DNA of 64,000 bases from an uncultured Granulosicoccaceae bacterium (GTDB lineage: Bacteria; Pseudomonadota; Gammaproteobacteria; Granulosicoccales; Granulosicoccaceae). Within the stretch, counting starts at the first letter, position 1. Each line of letters begins with the position of its first letter. Position numbers and translations under genes: made by a program. The stretch covers positions 1-64,000 of the forward strand of contig CALFCF010000048.1 of NCBI GenBank assembly GCA_937951345.1. The letters are read 5' to 3'. Under the pieces are notes generated by a model. It saw only the letters and a program-made list of their open reading frames with translations. It was not told the origin of the DNA and did no database searches. Below are positions 26,530-36,613 of the stretch, in pieces.

Positions 26530-29289
26530 TCAGGCAGGTACCGCGGCTTCAGCAGGTTCAATCGCGACCGCGCAATACTTGAATTCGGGAATCTTGCCGT
26601 AGGGGTCCAGCGAATCGTTAGTTAGCAGGTTAGCCGCTGCCTCGTGGTAGCAAAACGGGATAAATATCTCACCGCTCGACAGGCCGTTATCGATACGTGC
26701 CGTGGCGGTAATTTTTCCGCGACGTGATTTCACCGTGACTCGCTCACCAGCAGCTATTGATAGTCGCGTCATGTCATCCTGATTCATCGTAATGACAGCA
26801 CCGGGTTCTACTGCATCAAGTACTCGAGAGCGTCGAGTCATTGATCCGGTGTGCCAGTGCTCTAGCTGGCGGCCGGTCATCAGTACGAACGGATAATCAC
26901 TATCGATCGTTTCATCCGCACGGATTAACAAGGATGGCACCAGTTTGGCGCGACCACTAGGCGTCGGGAATGTTTCCTGGAATACCACAGGCTGACCGGG
27001 ATCATCAGCATCTGCACAAGGATAGGTAACCGAGTGGTTTTCCTGCAAGCGGTCCCAGCTGATACCGGTAATGCTCGGCATGGCCTGACGCATTTCTTCG
27101 TAGACCTCTGAAATATCCTTGTAGTCCCAGTTCAGACCCAGACCATTGGCGATAGCTTCGATGATACGGAAGTCCTGTCGACATTCACCGGGCATATCCA
27201 CTGCGCGACGCCCCATTTGCACACGGCGATCGGTGTTGGTCACTGTGCCGTCTTTCTCAGCCCAGGCAGAGGCCGGCAAAATCACATCAGCATAAGCTGC
27301 CGTCTCGGTCAGAAACAGATCCTGAACCACCAGGTGAGACAAGGTTGCCAGCGCTTCACGCGCGTGATTAAGGTTCGGGTCAGACATGGCCGGGTTTTCA
27401 CCCATGATGTACATGCCGTGGATCTGTCCTTCCAGGACTGCATCCATAATTTCAACGACTGTGAGGCCGGGTTTATCATCGAGCGTAGTCTTCCAGAATG
27501 ATTCGAAGTGCGCCTTGGCGTCCGGGTTATCAACGCGACGATAGTCCGGATACATCATCGGGATCAGACCGGCATCAGAGGCGCCTTGCACGTTGTTCTG
27601 TCCACGCAGTGGATGCAATCCTGTGCCCGGGCGACCGATCTGGCCGGAAATCATGCACAGGGATATCAGACATCGGGCGTTGTCAGTGCCGTGCACGTGT
27701 TGCGATACACCCATACCCCAGAAAATCATCGAGCCGCTGGAACGAGCGAACAAACGTGCGACGTCACGTAACACCTCAGCCTTGATACCGCACACAGCTT
27801 CCATCTTTTCAGGGCTGAATTCTTTCAGGTGTTCAGCCAGTTCCTCATAACCTTCAGTGCGTGCCTGCACAAATTGCCGGTCAACCAGGTCTTCATCGAT
27901 GATCGTGTGCATGATCGCATTGAGCATGGCGACATCGGTGTCCGGACGGAATTGCAGCATGTAGTCAGCATGACGTGACAACTCTGTCTGACGCGGATCC
28001 ATCACGATCAGCTTTTTCCCAGCCTTTGCTGCATTTTTGAAAAATGTTGCGGCGACCGGGTGGTTGCCGGTCGGGTTAGCGCCGATTACAACAATTACCT
28101 CAGCGTTGCTGACATCAGCGACCTGATTCGATACTGCACCGGACCCGACACCTTCAAGCAATGCGGCAACACTTGAGGCGTGACACAGGCGCGTACAGTG
28201 ATCAACGTTGTTGCTGCCAAAACCCGTGCGCACCAGCTTTTGGAATAGGTACGCTTCCTCGTTACTGCCTTTTGCTGAGCCGAAGCCAGCGAGCCCGGTC
28301 GGGCCGTGATTCGATTTGATGTCTTTCAAACCGCTGATGGCAAGTTCCAGTGCTTCATCCCAGGACGCTTCACGAAACATTTTCGATGGATCAGCCCGAT
28401 CGAAAAACTCATTCATGCCTTTGGCGACACCTTCCTTGCGGATCAGTGGCTTTGTCAAACGCTCCGGGTGGTTCAGGTAGTCAAAACCGTAGCGACCTTT
28501 CACACACAGGCGATTTTGATTCGCCGGCCCGTCACGTCCTTCAACAAAGGCGATTTTGTTGTCACGTACATGGTAGGTAAGTAAACAACCGACACCACAG
28601 TACGGGCAGACCGAATCCACTTTCTTTTCAATTTTCTGTACACCGGCCTCTTCAGCCGGCATCAGCGCACCAGTTGGACAAGCTTGCACACATTCACCAC
28701 AGGCAACGCAGGAACTCGCGCCCATGTCATCACCTAGATCGAAAACGATCTGCGCATGACTGCCACGCATCGCCATACCGATTACGTCGTTAACCTGTTC
28801 TTCACGACAAGCGCGAACACAGCGCGTACATTGAATACAAGCATCCAGATTAACGGCAATGGCCGGGTGTGATAAATCTGACACCGGTTGATGGCGTGGT
28901 GCAAAGCGGGGCTTACCGACATCAAGTTTTTCAGACCAGAAATCAAGCTCCGAGCGCTTCGTGTATTCATTTTCAACAACGTCAGACTGCAGCAGTTCCA
29001 ACACCATGCGCTGCGACTTTAGCGAACGTTCGTTTGCCGTGTGAACCTTCATACCGTCAACAGGCTTGCGCACACACGATGGTTGCAGCGTGCGTTCACC
29101 TTCAATTTCCACAACACAGGCGCGGCAATTGCCATCCGCTCGCATGCCTTCTTTAAAGCACAGGTGCGGAATTTTGACCTTGTTGCGTTTTGCGGCCTGT
29201 AGGATGGTTTCATCTGCGTGAGCCTCAACGGACTGACCGTTAAGCTCGAATGTCACCATCGGCGCTATATCATCTGCACGCCTTGCCAT
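26530..29289 (-). CDS. fdhA: NAD-dependent formate dehydrogenase, catalytic alpha subunit
   Basis: Oxidises formate to CO2 at a Mo- or W-bis-pterin site and passes electrons through Fe-S clusters to the NADH-binding subunit. Domains in order over 919 residues: an N-terminal [2Fe-2S] ferredoxin domain (FELNGQSVEAHADETIL...CFKEGMRADGNCRACVV), 4Fe-4S segments including CIQCTRCVRACREEQV and SCVACGECVQACPTGAL, the CPYCGVGCLL cluster site of the molybdopterin domain, and the catalytic segment HCTRLCHASS. The metal ligand is Cys369, not selenocysteine. The C-terminal MopB domain ends near the stop. It overlaps fdhB by one base (TAATG). The FdhD maturation factor is not in the window. Confidence 0.93.
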   Translation of the reverse strand: MARRADDIAPMVTFELNGQSVEAHADETILQAAKRNKVKIPHLCFKEGMRADGNCRACVVEIEGERTLQPSCVRKPVDGMKVHTANERSLKSQRMVLELLQSDVVENEYTKRSELDFWSEKLDVGKPRFAPRHQPVSDLSHPAIAVNLDACIQCTRCVRACREEQVNDVIGMAMRGSHAQIVFDLGDDMGASSCVACGECVQACPTGALMPAEEAGVQKIEKKVDSVCPYCGVGCLLTYHVRDNKIAFVEGRDGPANQNRLCVKGRYGFDYLNHPERLTKPLIRKEGVAKGMNEFFDRADPSKMFREASWDEALELAISGLKDIKSNHGPTGLAGFGSAKGSNEEAYLFQKLVRTGFGSNNVDHCTRLCHASSVAALLEGVGSGAVSNQVADVSNAEVIVVIGANPTGNHPVAATFFKNAAKAGKKLIVMDPRQTELSRHADYMLQFRPDTDVAMLNAIMHTIIDEDLVDRQFVQARTEGYEELAEHLKEFSPEKMEAVCGIKAEVLRDVARLFARSSGSMIFWGMGVSQHVHGTDNARCLISLCMISGQIGRPGTGLHPLRGQNNVQGASDAGLIPMMYPDYRRVDNPDAKAHFESFWKTTLDDKPGLTVVEIMDAVLEGQIHGMYIMGENPAMSDPNLNHAREALATLSHLVVQDLFLTETAAYADVILPASAWAEKDGTVTNTDRRVQMGRRAVDMPGECRQDFRIIEAIANGLGLNWDYKDISEVYEEMRQAMPSITGISWDRLQENHSVTYPCADADDPGQPVVFQETFPTPSGRAKLVPSLLIRADETIDSDYPFVLMTGRQLEHWHTGSMTRRSRVLDAVEPGAVITMNQDDMTRLSIAAGERVTVKSRRGKITATARIDNGLSSGEIFIPFCYHEAAANLLTNDSLDPYGKIPEFKYCAVAIEPAEAAVPA

Positions 29290-31070
29290 TAACCTTCTCC
29301 TTCCGCGTTATCGCTACTGATGCAGAAGCTGCTTATGCTTATCGGCGATTCAACATCGGCATCAGTGTCAGCTTTCTCCGATATTCCGAGCTCCTGTGGA
29401 AAATACTTAATCACACAACGTAAAGGATTCGGTGCCGCCTGACCCAGACCACAAATGGACGCATCCTCCATCACTGTGGCCAGATCCTCGAGTTTTTCAA
29501 TGTCCCAATCGGCTTCTGCCATCAGCGCAACCGCTTTCTCAGTGCCGACGCGGCAGGGTGTGCATTGACCGCAGGACTCGTGAGCAAAGAACTTCATTGA
29601 GGTTAATGCAGCCTGTTTTGCAGAATCTTTGTCAGATAAAACCACAATCGCAGCAGAGCCAATAAAACAGCCGTATTCCTGCAGTGTGTCGAAATCAAGC
29701 GGCACATCACCGAGCGATGCCGGCAAGATGCCACCAGATGCACCTCCGGGGAAGTACCCGTAGAAATCATGGCCATCAAGCATACCGCCACAATATTCGT
29801 CTATCAGTTCACGCATTGAAATACCTGCCGGTGCAAAGTGCACCCCGGGATTCTTTACTCGCCCGGATACCGAAAAACTGCGCATGCCGGTTCTGCCATT
29901 ACGCCCTTCACCAGTGAACCACTCGTGGCCCTTTTCGATGAGATCCCGGATCCAATAGAGCGTTTCAAAATTGTGTTCAAGTGTCGGACGACCGAACAGA
30001 CCAACCTGCGCAACAAACGGGGGACGCAAACGCGGCAAACCGCGCTTACCCTCGATTGATTCAATCATCGCTGACTCCTCGCCACAGATGTAGGCACCTG
30101 CACCGCGACGCAACTCGATCGATGGCAGAGCAAACGGTGGGTTAGCTGTCAGTTTTGCCAGTTCCTGTTCAAGGATTTCCCGCCCCAGTGCATATTCGTC
30201 GCGTGTATACACCCAAATCTTATCAATACCGACGACTGCAGCCGCGATCAGCATGCCCTCAAAAAACCGGTGTGGATCGCGTTCAATGTAGTGGCGGTCT
30301 TTGAATGTACCGGGCTCGCCTTCATCAATGTTGACAGCCATAAATCGCGGCGCATCCATGCCGGAAACTATTTCCCATTTCATGCCTGCCGGAAATCCTG
30401 CACCACCCAGGCCGCGCAGACCACTGTCTTTGAGCAGGGAAATAATTTCTTCACGCTTACGCTCGCCACTTTGACAAGCTTTGGCAAGCGCATAACCGCC
30501 ATCTGACAGATAAGCATCCAGACCGATATGGCGCATCGGGTTATCCGGAATGATTTTTTTGTTTTGGACTTGTGATGTAACCGACTTGACGGTTGCTTTA
30601 TCGACAGTATTAAAACCTACGACCGCGGCAGGCGCTTCTGCACAACGACCGATGCACGGTACTGGTTGAATACGCACACTGTCACCAAGCGCCTTGGTTA
30701 AACCGGCAATCAGCTCGGAGCTGCCCGCAAGTTCACAACTGACGGAATCACATACTCTGACTGTCAGTTCAGGTGGCGCCTCATCACGTTCAGTCACAAC
30801 ATCAAAGTGATGATAAAAAGTCGCTACTTCGTACACTTCAGCTGGAGCGAGTTTCATCTCGTGCGCGAGCGCCACCAGGTGGACAGCGGACAGATGTCCG
30901 TACGCATCCTGAATACGATGCAGATGTTCTATCAAAAGATCACGTTGACGCGATGCATCGCCGAGCAGATCCCGCACCTGCATCAACGCATTGATATCTA
31001 CCAGACGCCCTTTGCCCTGCCCTTTTTTACGGCGGTGCTTTTTACGAATATCTGCAGGCGCTGTTGCCAT
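29289..31070 (-). CDS. fdhB: Formate dehydrogenase, NADH-binding subunit (NuoE-NuoF fusion)
   Basis: The 593-residue diaphorase subunit transfers electrons to NAD+. Residues about 20-170 are a thioredoxin-like [2Fe-2S] domain (CDSVSCEL... PCIGRCAEAPAAVV), equal to NuoE. The rest is NuoF-like: FMN/NADH loops GLRGLGGAGFPAGMKWEI and NIDEGEPGTFKDRHYIERD, RRGAGAYICGEESAMIESIEG, and the C-terminal 4Fe-4S motif SCGQCTPCRVGTEKA with a distant Cys. In Fds-type enzymes these are separate FdsG and FdsB; here they are fused. Translationally coupled to fdhA. Confidence 0.93.
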   Translation of the reverse strand: MATAPADIRKKHRRKKGQGKGRLVDINALMQVRDLLGDASRQRDLLIEHLHRIQDAYGHLSAVHLVALAHEMKLAPAEVYEVATFYHHFDVVTERDEAPPELTVRVCDSVSCELAGSSELIAGLTKALGDSVRIQPVPCIGRCAEAPAAVVGFNTVDKATVKSVTSQVQNKKIIPDNPMRHIGLDAYLSDGGYALAKACQSGERKREEIISLLKDSGLRGLGGAGFPAGMKWEIVSGMDAPRFMAVNIDEGEPGTFKDRHYIERDPHRFFEGMLIAAAVVGIDKIWVYTRDEYALGREILEQELAKLTANPPFALPSIELRRGAGAYICGEESAMIESIEGKRGLPRLRPPFVAQVGLFGRPTLEHNFETLYWIRDLIEKGHEWFTGEGRNGRTGMRSFSVSGRVKNPGVHFAPAGISMRELIDEYCGGMLDGHDFYGYFPGGASGGILPASLGDVPLDFDTLQEYGCFIGSAAIVVLSDKDSAKQAALTSMKFFAHESCGQCTPCRVGTEKAVALMAEADWDIEKLEDLATVMEDASICGLGQAAPNPLRCVIKYFPQELGISEKADTDADVESPISISSFCISSDNAEGEG

Positions 31071-31118
31071 TAGTAGTGATCTCCAGGAGAACTTGGTAAT
31101 TCCATGAATTACGGTGAA

Positions 31119-32786
31119 TCAGAACAAACCTTCAATGACACCGTCTGAATTCATTTTTATGCGGTTAGCTGCAGGTTCACGTGGCAGTCCGGGCATGGTC
31201 ATGATGTCGCCGCAGACAACAACTACAAATCCGGCACCGGCAGACAATCGCACTTCCCGCACAGGCAACACATGATCTGTCGGTGCGCCTTTCGCATTAG
31301 GATCATCTGAAAAGCTGTATTGAGTTTTAGCGATACAGACAGGCAGGTTTCCGAATCCGGCTGCTTCAAGGTCTGCAACCTGAGTACGCGTTTTCTGGTC
31401 AACCGCGATATCGCTGGCACGATAGATTTTCGTCGCGATACTGCGTACCTTGTCCAACAATGGCATGTCATCAGGGTATGAGACCTTGAAGTCGGCCTTG
31501 CCGCTATCTGCAAGCGCAACAACTTCACGCGCCAGATCTTCTGTTCCTGCGCCCCCTTCAGCCCAGTGGTTGGCATCAATTGCTTTAACACCCAGTCCTT
31601 CACACACGTCACGAACAGTTTTCATTTCAGCATCGGTATCAGCTGAAAAGCGATTGATGGCGACTACAACCGGCACACCATATGACTGCACATTCTCTAT
31701 GTGGCGTGCCAGATTACTGCAGCCATCTTTAACCGCTTGAACGTTTTCATTGGCCAGATCGTCTTTGCCCACACCACCGTGCATTTTCAACGCGCGAATG
31801 GTTGCCACAAGCGTCACTGCATCGGGACGTAAACCCGACTGGCGGCATTTGATATCAAAAAACTTCTGCGCACCCAAATCAGCGCCAAAACCGGCTTCAG
31901 TCACAACATAGTCTGCAAGCTTCAGCGCTGATGTTGTGGCGATAACCGAGTTACAGCCATGCGCGATATTAGCGAACGGACCACCGTGAATAAATGCAGG
32001 ATTGTGCTCCAGTGTTTGCACAAGGTTCGGACTAATAGCGTCTTTTAAGAGCACAGCCATCGGCCCCGGTGCCAGTATTTCAGATGCACGAATGGGTTTG
32101 CGATCCCGGGTGTAGGCGATAACAATGTTACCCAGACGTTCTGTCAGATCATCGATATCACGCGCCAGACAAAAGATCGCCATGACTTCCGACGCCACCG
32201 TAATGTCAAAGCCGTCAGTACGGGGATAACCGTTACCCGGTCCACCGAGTGAGCTCGTTATCTGGCGTAAGGAGCGATCATTCATATCAACAACACGGCG
32301 CCAGGCGACACGGCGTGAATCTATACCGGCTTCGTTACCCCAGTAGATATGGTTGTCAAGCAAAGCAGACAGCAGCGCATGCGCTGCTGTGATGGCGTGA
32401 AAGTCACCCGTGAAATGCAGGTTTATATCTTCCATTGGAATGACTTGCGCGTAGCCGCCACCTGCTGCGCCACCTTTCATACCGAAACAAGGGCCCAGGC
32501 TCGGTTCACGCAAACAAACCATCGCGTTCTTACCAATTCTATTCAATCCGTCTGTCAGCCCAACTGATGTTGTGGTCTTGCCCTCACCAGCCGGTGTCGG
32601 TGTGATCGCTGTAACCAGTATCAACTTGCCGTCCGGCTTGTCCTTCAAGGACTTGATGTAGTTCATGTCGACCTTGGCTTTTGTCTGCCCGTAAGGCATC
32701 AAGGCTTCGTTGGGGATGCCGAGCTTGTCCGCTATGTCGCCAATCGGTTTGATTTCGGCGGCTTGCGCAATATCGATATCGCTCAT
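31119..32786 (-). CDS. fhs: Formate-tetrahydrofolate ligase
   Basis: Interconverts 10-formyl-H4folate with formate, H4folate and ATP. In the methyl-oxidation direction it yields ATP and feeds formate to the dehydrogenase next door (48 bases downstream). The 555-residue sequence has the family P-loop [16 protein letters not shown] (about residues 62-77), [38 protein letters not shown] and [20 protein letters not shown]. Length is normal. An 18-bp perfect palindrome lies 35-52 bases before its start. Confidence 0.96.
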   Translation of the reverse strand: MSDIDIAQAAEIKPIGDIADKLGIPNEALMPYGQTKAKVDMNYIKSLKDKPDGKLILVTAITPTPAGEGKTTTSVGLTDGLNRIGKNAMVCLREPSLGPCFGMKGGAAGGGYAQVIPMEDINLHFTGDFHAITAAHALLSALLDNHIYWGNEAGIDSRRVAWRRVVDMNDRSLRQITSSLGGPGNGYPRTDGFDITVASEVMAIFCLARDIDDLTERLGNIVIAYTRDRKPIRASEILAPGPMAVLLKDAISPNLVQTLEHNPAFIHGGPFANIAHGCNSVIATTSALKLADYVVTEAGFGADLGAQKFFDIKCRQSGLRPDAVTLVATIRALKMHGGVGKDDLANENVQAVKDGCSNLARHIENVQSYGVPVVVAINRFSADTDAEMKTVRDVCEGLGVKAIDANHWAEGGAGTEDLAREVVALADSGKADFKVSYPDDMPLLDKVRSIATKIYRASDIAVDQKTRTQVADLEAAGFGNLPVCIAKTQYSFSDDPNAKGAPTDHVLPVREVRLSAGAGFVVVVCGDIMTMPGLPREPAANRIKMNSDGVIEGLF

Positions 32787-33140
32787 TGCTGAAGTGACTC
32801 CTTCGAAGTGTGTTTGACAGCCCGGAGCATGCTCCGGGATTGCCCATGTTGGTTTACTGGTACCGGGTGGGTATCAGACGAATGCTTGAATACAGCCGAG
32901 CCGCGTCAACGAATAACGCATTGAACTCTGGTATACCAAATTTTAACGTGTATTCCGGACTGACGACAGAGGTATAGCCACCCAAGGGTTACATTGGCTC
33001 ATATTTGGTAGCGCCCCGTTAGCACTTTCTGCCAGGCACCGCAAATCAGCCCGCAATCATCGCATTTATGACCGTGCATGTTGAGTCTACAACTTACCCG
33101 ATCACGGCAGGAAACGCCTTAAAACGCGTTTGCAGATCAA
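32787..33140. other. Intergenic: fhs-fdh promoter region and end of quinone oxidoreductase
   Basis: 354 bases without a credible gene. It holds the palindrome at 32821-32838. Nothing else was recognised; the side toward 33140 should contain the transcription end of the oxidoreductase, where I see no classical hairpin. Confidence 0.5.
32821..32838. promoter_or_regulatory. Perfect 18-bp palindrome upstream of fhs
   Basis: CCCGGAGCATGCTCCGGG equals its own reverse complement. It lies 35 to 52 bases upstream of the fhs ATG on the minus strand, so within the leader or core promoter. Likely an operator for a dimeric regulator or a leader hairpin. Confidence 0.6.
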
Positions 33141-34133
33141 TTAAGCCACTTGCAATACGATTTTGCCGAAGTGTTGGCTGGATTCCATCAGCCGATGTGC
33201 ATCAGCCGCCTGCTCGAGTGGCAAAATTTCCGAAATAATCGGCTCGATTGCGCCACGTGCTACGTGCGGCATGACGTTACGGGTAAAACGCTCGATAATG
33301 GCTGACTTCTCAGCCACCGGTCGGGAGCGCAAAACCGAACCGAGAATTTGTTGGCGCTTGACCATCATCAACGCCAGATTGATATCCGACTTCGGGCCAC
33401 CCATGATGCCTATGATCACCAGCCGGCCAGCAACGGCCAGCGATTTAAGATTTTTCTCAAGGTACGGGCCGCCGATATGATCAAGAATGACATCGACACC
33501 GCGCTTACCCGTGTGGTTTTTAACTTCTTCAGCGAAATCCTGTTGCCGGTAATCGATAACTTTATGAGCACCCAAATCCCCCACGCGTTCGACTTTACCG
33601 GTCGAGGCCGTGACAATTATCTCCGCTTCTGGACGAAGCGCAGAAATTATCTGAATCGCTGACGTATTTACACCGCCACCTCCGCCATGCAAAAGCACGC
33701 GTTCCCCGTCACTCAGGTTACCCAATTCAATAACGTTCAGATAAGCCGTAATGTAGGTTTCGCAAAGGCAAGCCCCTTGCTGGAACGAGACAGAATCAGT
33801 CAAATGGAAGCAGTGTCCAGCGTGCGCAACCACGTATTCTGCATAACCACCACCTCCGACCAGCGCTGCGACACGATCACCCACAGAAGGCGCCTGCCCA
33901 TCTTGCACCGACTCACCCACCTCGACAATGGTACCGGCAACTTCCAGCCCCAGGATCTCGGAGTCCCCGGGTGGGGGCGGGTAATTTCCCTGGCGCTGTA
34001 TGATATCCGGACGGTTTACTGAAGTCGCCTCGACCTTGATCAATACCTGGCCTGGTCCGGCGACTGGTGTCTCTACATCTTCCAGACGCATTTCTTCGGC
34101 GCCGCCGAATGCGGCAAGTGTGATAGCTTTCAT
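33141..34133 (-). CDS. NAD(P)H:quinone oxidoreductase, zinc-type alcohol dehydrogenase superfamily
   Basis: A 330-residue medium-chain reductase of the QOR/zeta-crystallin group, PIG3-like. It shows SVNRPDIIQRQGNYPPPPG (about residues 37-55), LGLEVAGTIVEVGESV, the nucleotide loop LLHGGGGGVNTSAIQI (about 146-161), and GKRGVDVILDHIGGPYLEKNLK. The catalytic zinc ligands of alcohol dehydrogenases are absent, as expected for the quinone reductases. Probably an NADPH-dependent one-electron quinone reductase in the cytoplasm. It runs the same way as fhs but 354 bases away. Confidence 0.9.
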   Translation of the reverse strand: MKAITLAAFGGAEEMRLEDVETPVAGPGQVLIKVEATSVNRPDIIQRQGNYPPPPGDSEILGLEVAGTIVEVGESVQDGQAPSVGDRVAALVGGGGYAEYVVAHAGHCFHLTDSVSFQQGACLCETYITAYLNVIELGNLSDGERVLLHGGGGGVNTSAIQIISALRPEAEIIVTASTGKVERVGDLGAHKVIDYRQQDFAEEVKNHTGKRGVDVILDHIGGPYLEKNLKSLAVAGRLVIIGIMGGPKSDINLALMMVKRQQILGSVLRSRPVAEKSAIIERFTRNVMPHVARGAIEPIISEILPLEQAADAHRLMESSQHFGKIVLQVA

Positions 34134-34416
34134 AATTTAGACTGAGTAAAAGTGTGCACTGTGGACACCACGGAAGCCGCGAAATTACCGTGCACTGTTT
34201 AACAGCTTCGCCAGCTTAACGCGGAAATTCGTTTATGGCGTGTTTGCGTTGTGATCGGGTTGCAATCGTTGAGCAACTCCGCTCGATCAGCGGCTGCACC
34301 GGTAACTGAAGTCCCCGTCCAATAAGACGAACCTGTTTCCGTGACCTGGTTCGAAAATACATCTGTTTACCAAATGAATTTGCTATTTTTCCACATCGAA
34401 CAACAACCTGCCAGCC

Positions 34417-35205
34417 ATGCCACCGTACCATTGTCGGATGAGATTTGAAGCACTCGAAGTACAATTTCGCCAAATGACCGCATGGACACGCGGGCTGCTG
34501 GAGTGGACGACAAAGCCTCTGCGTTACGGTGACAGCTTGAAACTACAAAAGGCTGCGAAAGCACAACTAACATGTACTGTACAAAGTGTCACAGCCAGTG
34601 ATCTGCGCCGTCAGTCCAGGCCATTACGCGCCCGGCAAAGTTTAGCTGTAGTGCCAACCGCAAAACAGGTATCTGTGCAACAGGCGACTGCCAGCATCAC
34701 CAACGCTGCTCCGGCTTTAAAAACGCTTGATAAATTTGTAGGCACTAAAAAAACCTACAATGGGCCCGAGCGTCGATCAAAGACCAATCGACGAACATTC
34801 ACACCACACACATTCTGGAATTGCCTGCTTAAACCCAGGCGATTTAGCGGACGCAGACGCAGCGACAAGCGTTACCCGTTGATGGATGCGTTCGATACTT
34901 CAGCTATGTTTTTAGCTGTTACCCTGGTATTGCTATCACTGACAGACGCTTTTTTAACACTTAATATCCTTGCCGGTGGCGGACGCGAAGTAAACCCCGT
35001 CATGAACTACATGCTCGGATTCGGAACACTGGTTTTTGTAAGTAGCAAGATGTTGATGACAGCTGTACCAATCGCCGCATTGACAGCCGCAGGTAACTTA
35101 ATCATTTTCAATTGCGTGCGGGTCAGAACGGTGACGGCCATTCTGGTTGGCATGTATGCAGGTCTGATTGTTTACGAGCTGCTGATTCTCTCAATGATAC
35201 GCTAG
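34417..35205 (+). CDS. DUF5658 membrane protein with basic N-terminal region
   Basis: The last ~110 residues form four hydrophobic segments with the DUF5658 pattern LLSLTDAFLTLNILAGGGREVNPVM. The preceding part is soluble and basic. It includes TYNGPERRSKTNRRTF and the FSGRRRSDKRYPLMD segment, a Gly-Pro-Glu-Arg-Arg motif that often precedes such membrane domains. Several ATGs are possible between 34417 and 34480, so the true start is uncertain; total length is 240-262 residues. Function unknown. It is divergent from the oxidoreductase and convergent with the GlxA-type regulator. Confidence 0.7.
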   Translation: MPPYHCRMRFEALEVQFRQMTAWTRGLLEWTTKPLRYGDSLKLQKAAKAQLTCTVQSVTASDLRRQSRPLRARQSLAVVPTAKQVSVQQATASITNAAPALKTLDKFVGTKKTYNGPERRSKTNRRTFTPHTFWNCLLKPRRFSGRRRSDKRYPLMDAFDTSAMFLAVTLVLLSLTDAFLTLNILAGGGREVNPVMNYMLGFGTLVFVSSKMLMTAVPIAALTAAGNLIIFNCVRVRTVTAILVGMYAGLIVYELLILSMIR

Positions 35206-35357
35206 CGCGAACGATGCCCTTGGCATCATCGCAGAATCCATCATCGCCCTGTCCTGTAGTCGGAGAATCTAAGGTCGATTCGAATGTATTGGATACACAG
35301 CAATCACGTCGCTTAATCTACAAAAAAGTCTACAAAAAAGGACTACGCAAACGAACA

Positions 35358-35384
35358 AGGGTCAAACGTAAACAGTCTGACCCT
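35358..35384 (+). terminator. Hairpin downstream of the DUF5658 gene
   Basis: AGGGTCA (35358-35364) pairs with TGACCCT (35378-35384) around a 13-base loop, between convergent stops. A/T-rich sequence follows on the plus strand. Confidence 0.45.
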
Positions 35385-35413
35385 GTTATAGAGAAAATTG
35401 TTGAGAAAATTTT

Positions 35414-36613
35414 CTAACGCTGATGAATATCTGTCGCAGGTGTTTTCGCTTTTTGCATATTTGCCTGCACATTCGAGCGGTTGATTGAAGGATGCGTTGT
35501 TCTGCGCAGTGGACTAACTCGTCCAGATGTATCGGCCACACGCCCCTTTTTACCGGCTGCCGCTTCAGTCGTAGATTTCCCGGTTGCAGATTTAGTGCCG
35601 CTGCGCCTGGCCGGGGTAGTGGTGTCATCCAGCAAACCGGCAGCCCGTCGACGCTCATCTCGTGGTGGAACAGAAAACGTATCACGATAGCACTTGCTGA
35701 AATGTGGAGCAGAAACAAAACCACAAGCGAGCGCAACATCTACGATAGGTTTGGATGTTTGCAACAACAATTGCCGTGCACGTTCGAGACGCAACTCCAG
35801 GTAATATCGAGTCGGCACACAGTTAAGGTAACGTTGGAACAAGCGCTCAAGCTGGCGTCGAGACAGACCAACATGATGCGACAACTCATCCAGAGTCATC
35901 GGTTCTTCGATGTTGGCTTCCATCAGTGACACCGCTTCTGCAAGTTTCGGTTGGCTCGTTCCGATGCGTTGTGTCAACGGTACACGTTGGCGGTCATGTT
36001 GATCTCGAATGCGTTCGCACATGAACTGCTCTGATATGGCCGTTGCCAATTCTGCACCGTTCTGACGGCGTATCTCGTGCAACATCATGTCAATTGGCGC
36101 TGTTCCTCCAGCGCATGTGTAACGGTCACGATCTATTTCAAACAGTTCCGGTGAAATGACCAAATGCGGGAATTCTTCACGTGCACTGGCTATGTTCTCC
36201 CAATGAATAGTGAAGCGGTAACCATCCAGCAATCCCGCGCGGGCAAGTACGTAACTGCCAGTACACACCGCACCCAGTACTATCTGAGTCTTGGCCAGGC
36301 TACGTAACCAGTTGATGGGAATTTCGGTGTCGAGCTTATGAATGTGAATACCACCGCAAACAATTACTGCATCGAATGCATCAACGTTTTCAACAGCTGC
36401 AATCGAATAGTCTGGAGATATTTCAAGACCATTACTGCAAGTAATCGGCGCACCGGATTCTCCGATAGTCGCCCAGCTATATAAGGGTTCACCGCTTAGC
36501 TGATTAGCCATGCGAAACGGTTCGATCGCCGATGTAAACGCAAGCAGCGAAAAATTATCCAGTAACAGGAAACCGATTCGAACGGCTTGATTCTCAGATT
36601 TCTTGGATATCAA
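35414..36613 (-). CDS. GlxA-family transcriptional regulator (DJ-1-like plus AraC HTH)
   Basis: A 399-residue regulator. Residues about 10-190 form the class-I glutamine amidotransferase-like ligand domain (FLLDNFSLLAFTSAIEPFRMAN, VLGAVCTGSYVLARAGLLDG, CAGGTAPIDMMLHEI). Residues about 225-325 are the AraC HTH (EPMTLDELSHHVGLSRRQLERLF, VDVALACGFVSAPHFSKCYRDTF). This architecture is shared with GbdR, CdhR and related regulators of betaine and carnitine catabolism in Pseudomonas. It is therefore a plausible activator for the MttB-like gene just upstream on the same strand. An unusual low-complexity basic/Thr/Ser tail of ~65 residues follows the HTH. Confidence 0.9.
   Translation of the reverse strand: MISKKSENQAVRIGFLLLDNFSLLAFTSAIEPFRMANQLSGEPLYSWATIGESGAPITCSNGLEISPDYSIAAVENVDAFDAVIVCGGIHIHKLDTEIPINWLRSLAKTQIVLGAVCTGSYVLARAGLLDGYRFTIHWENIASAREEFPHLVISPELFEIDRDRYTCAGGTAPIDMMLHEIRRQNGAELATAISEQFMCERIRDQHDRQRVPLTQRIGTSQPKLAEAVSLMEANIEEPMTLDELSHHVGLSRRQLERLFQRYLNCVPTRYYLELRLERARQLLLQTSKPIVDVALACGFVSAPHFSKCYRDTFSVPPRDERRRAAGLLDDTTTPARRSGTKSATGKSTTEAAAGKKGRVADTSGRVSPLRRTTHPSINRSNVQANMQKAKTPATDIHQR

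Noticed and set aside
34216-34473. Minus-strand 85-codon gene
   Set aside because: It overlaps the start of the DUF5658 gene and has no recognisable features.
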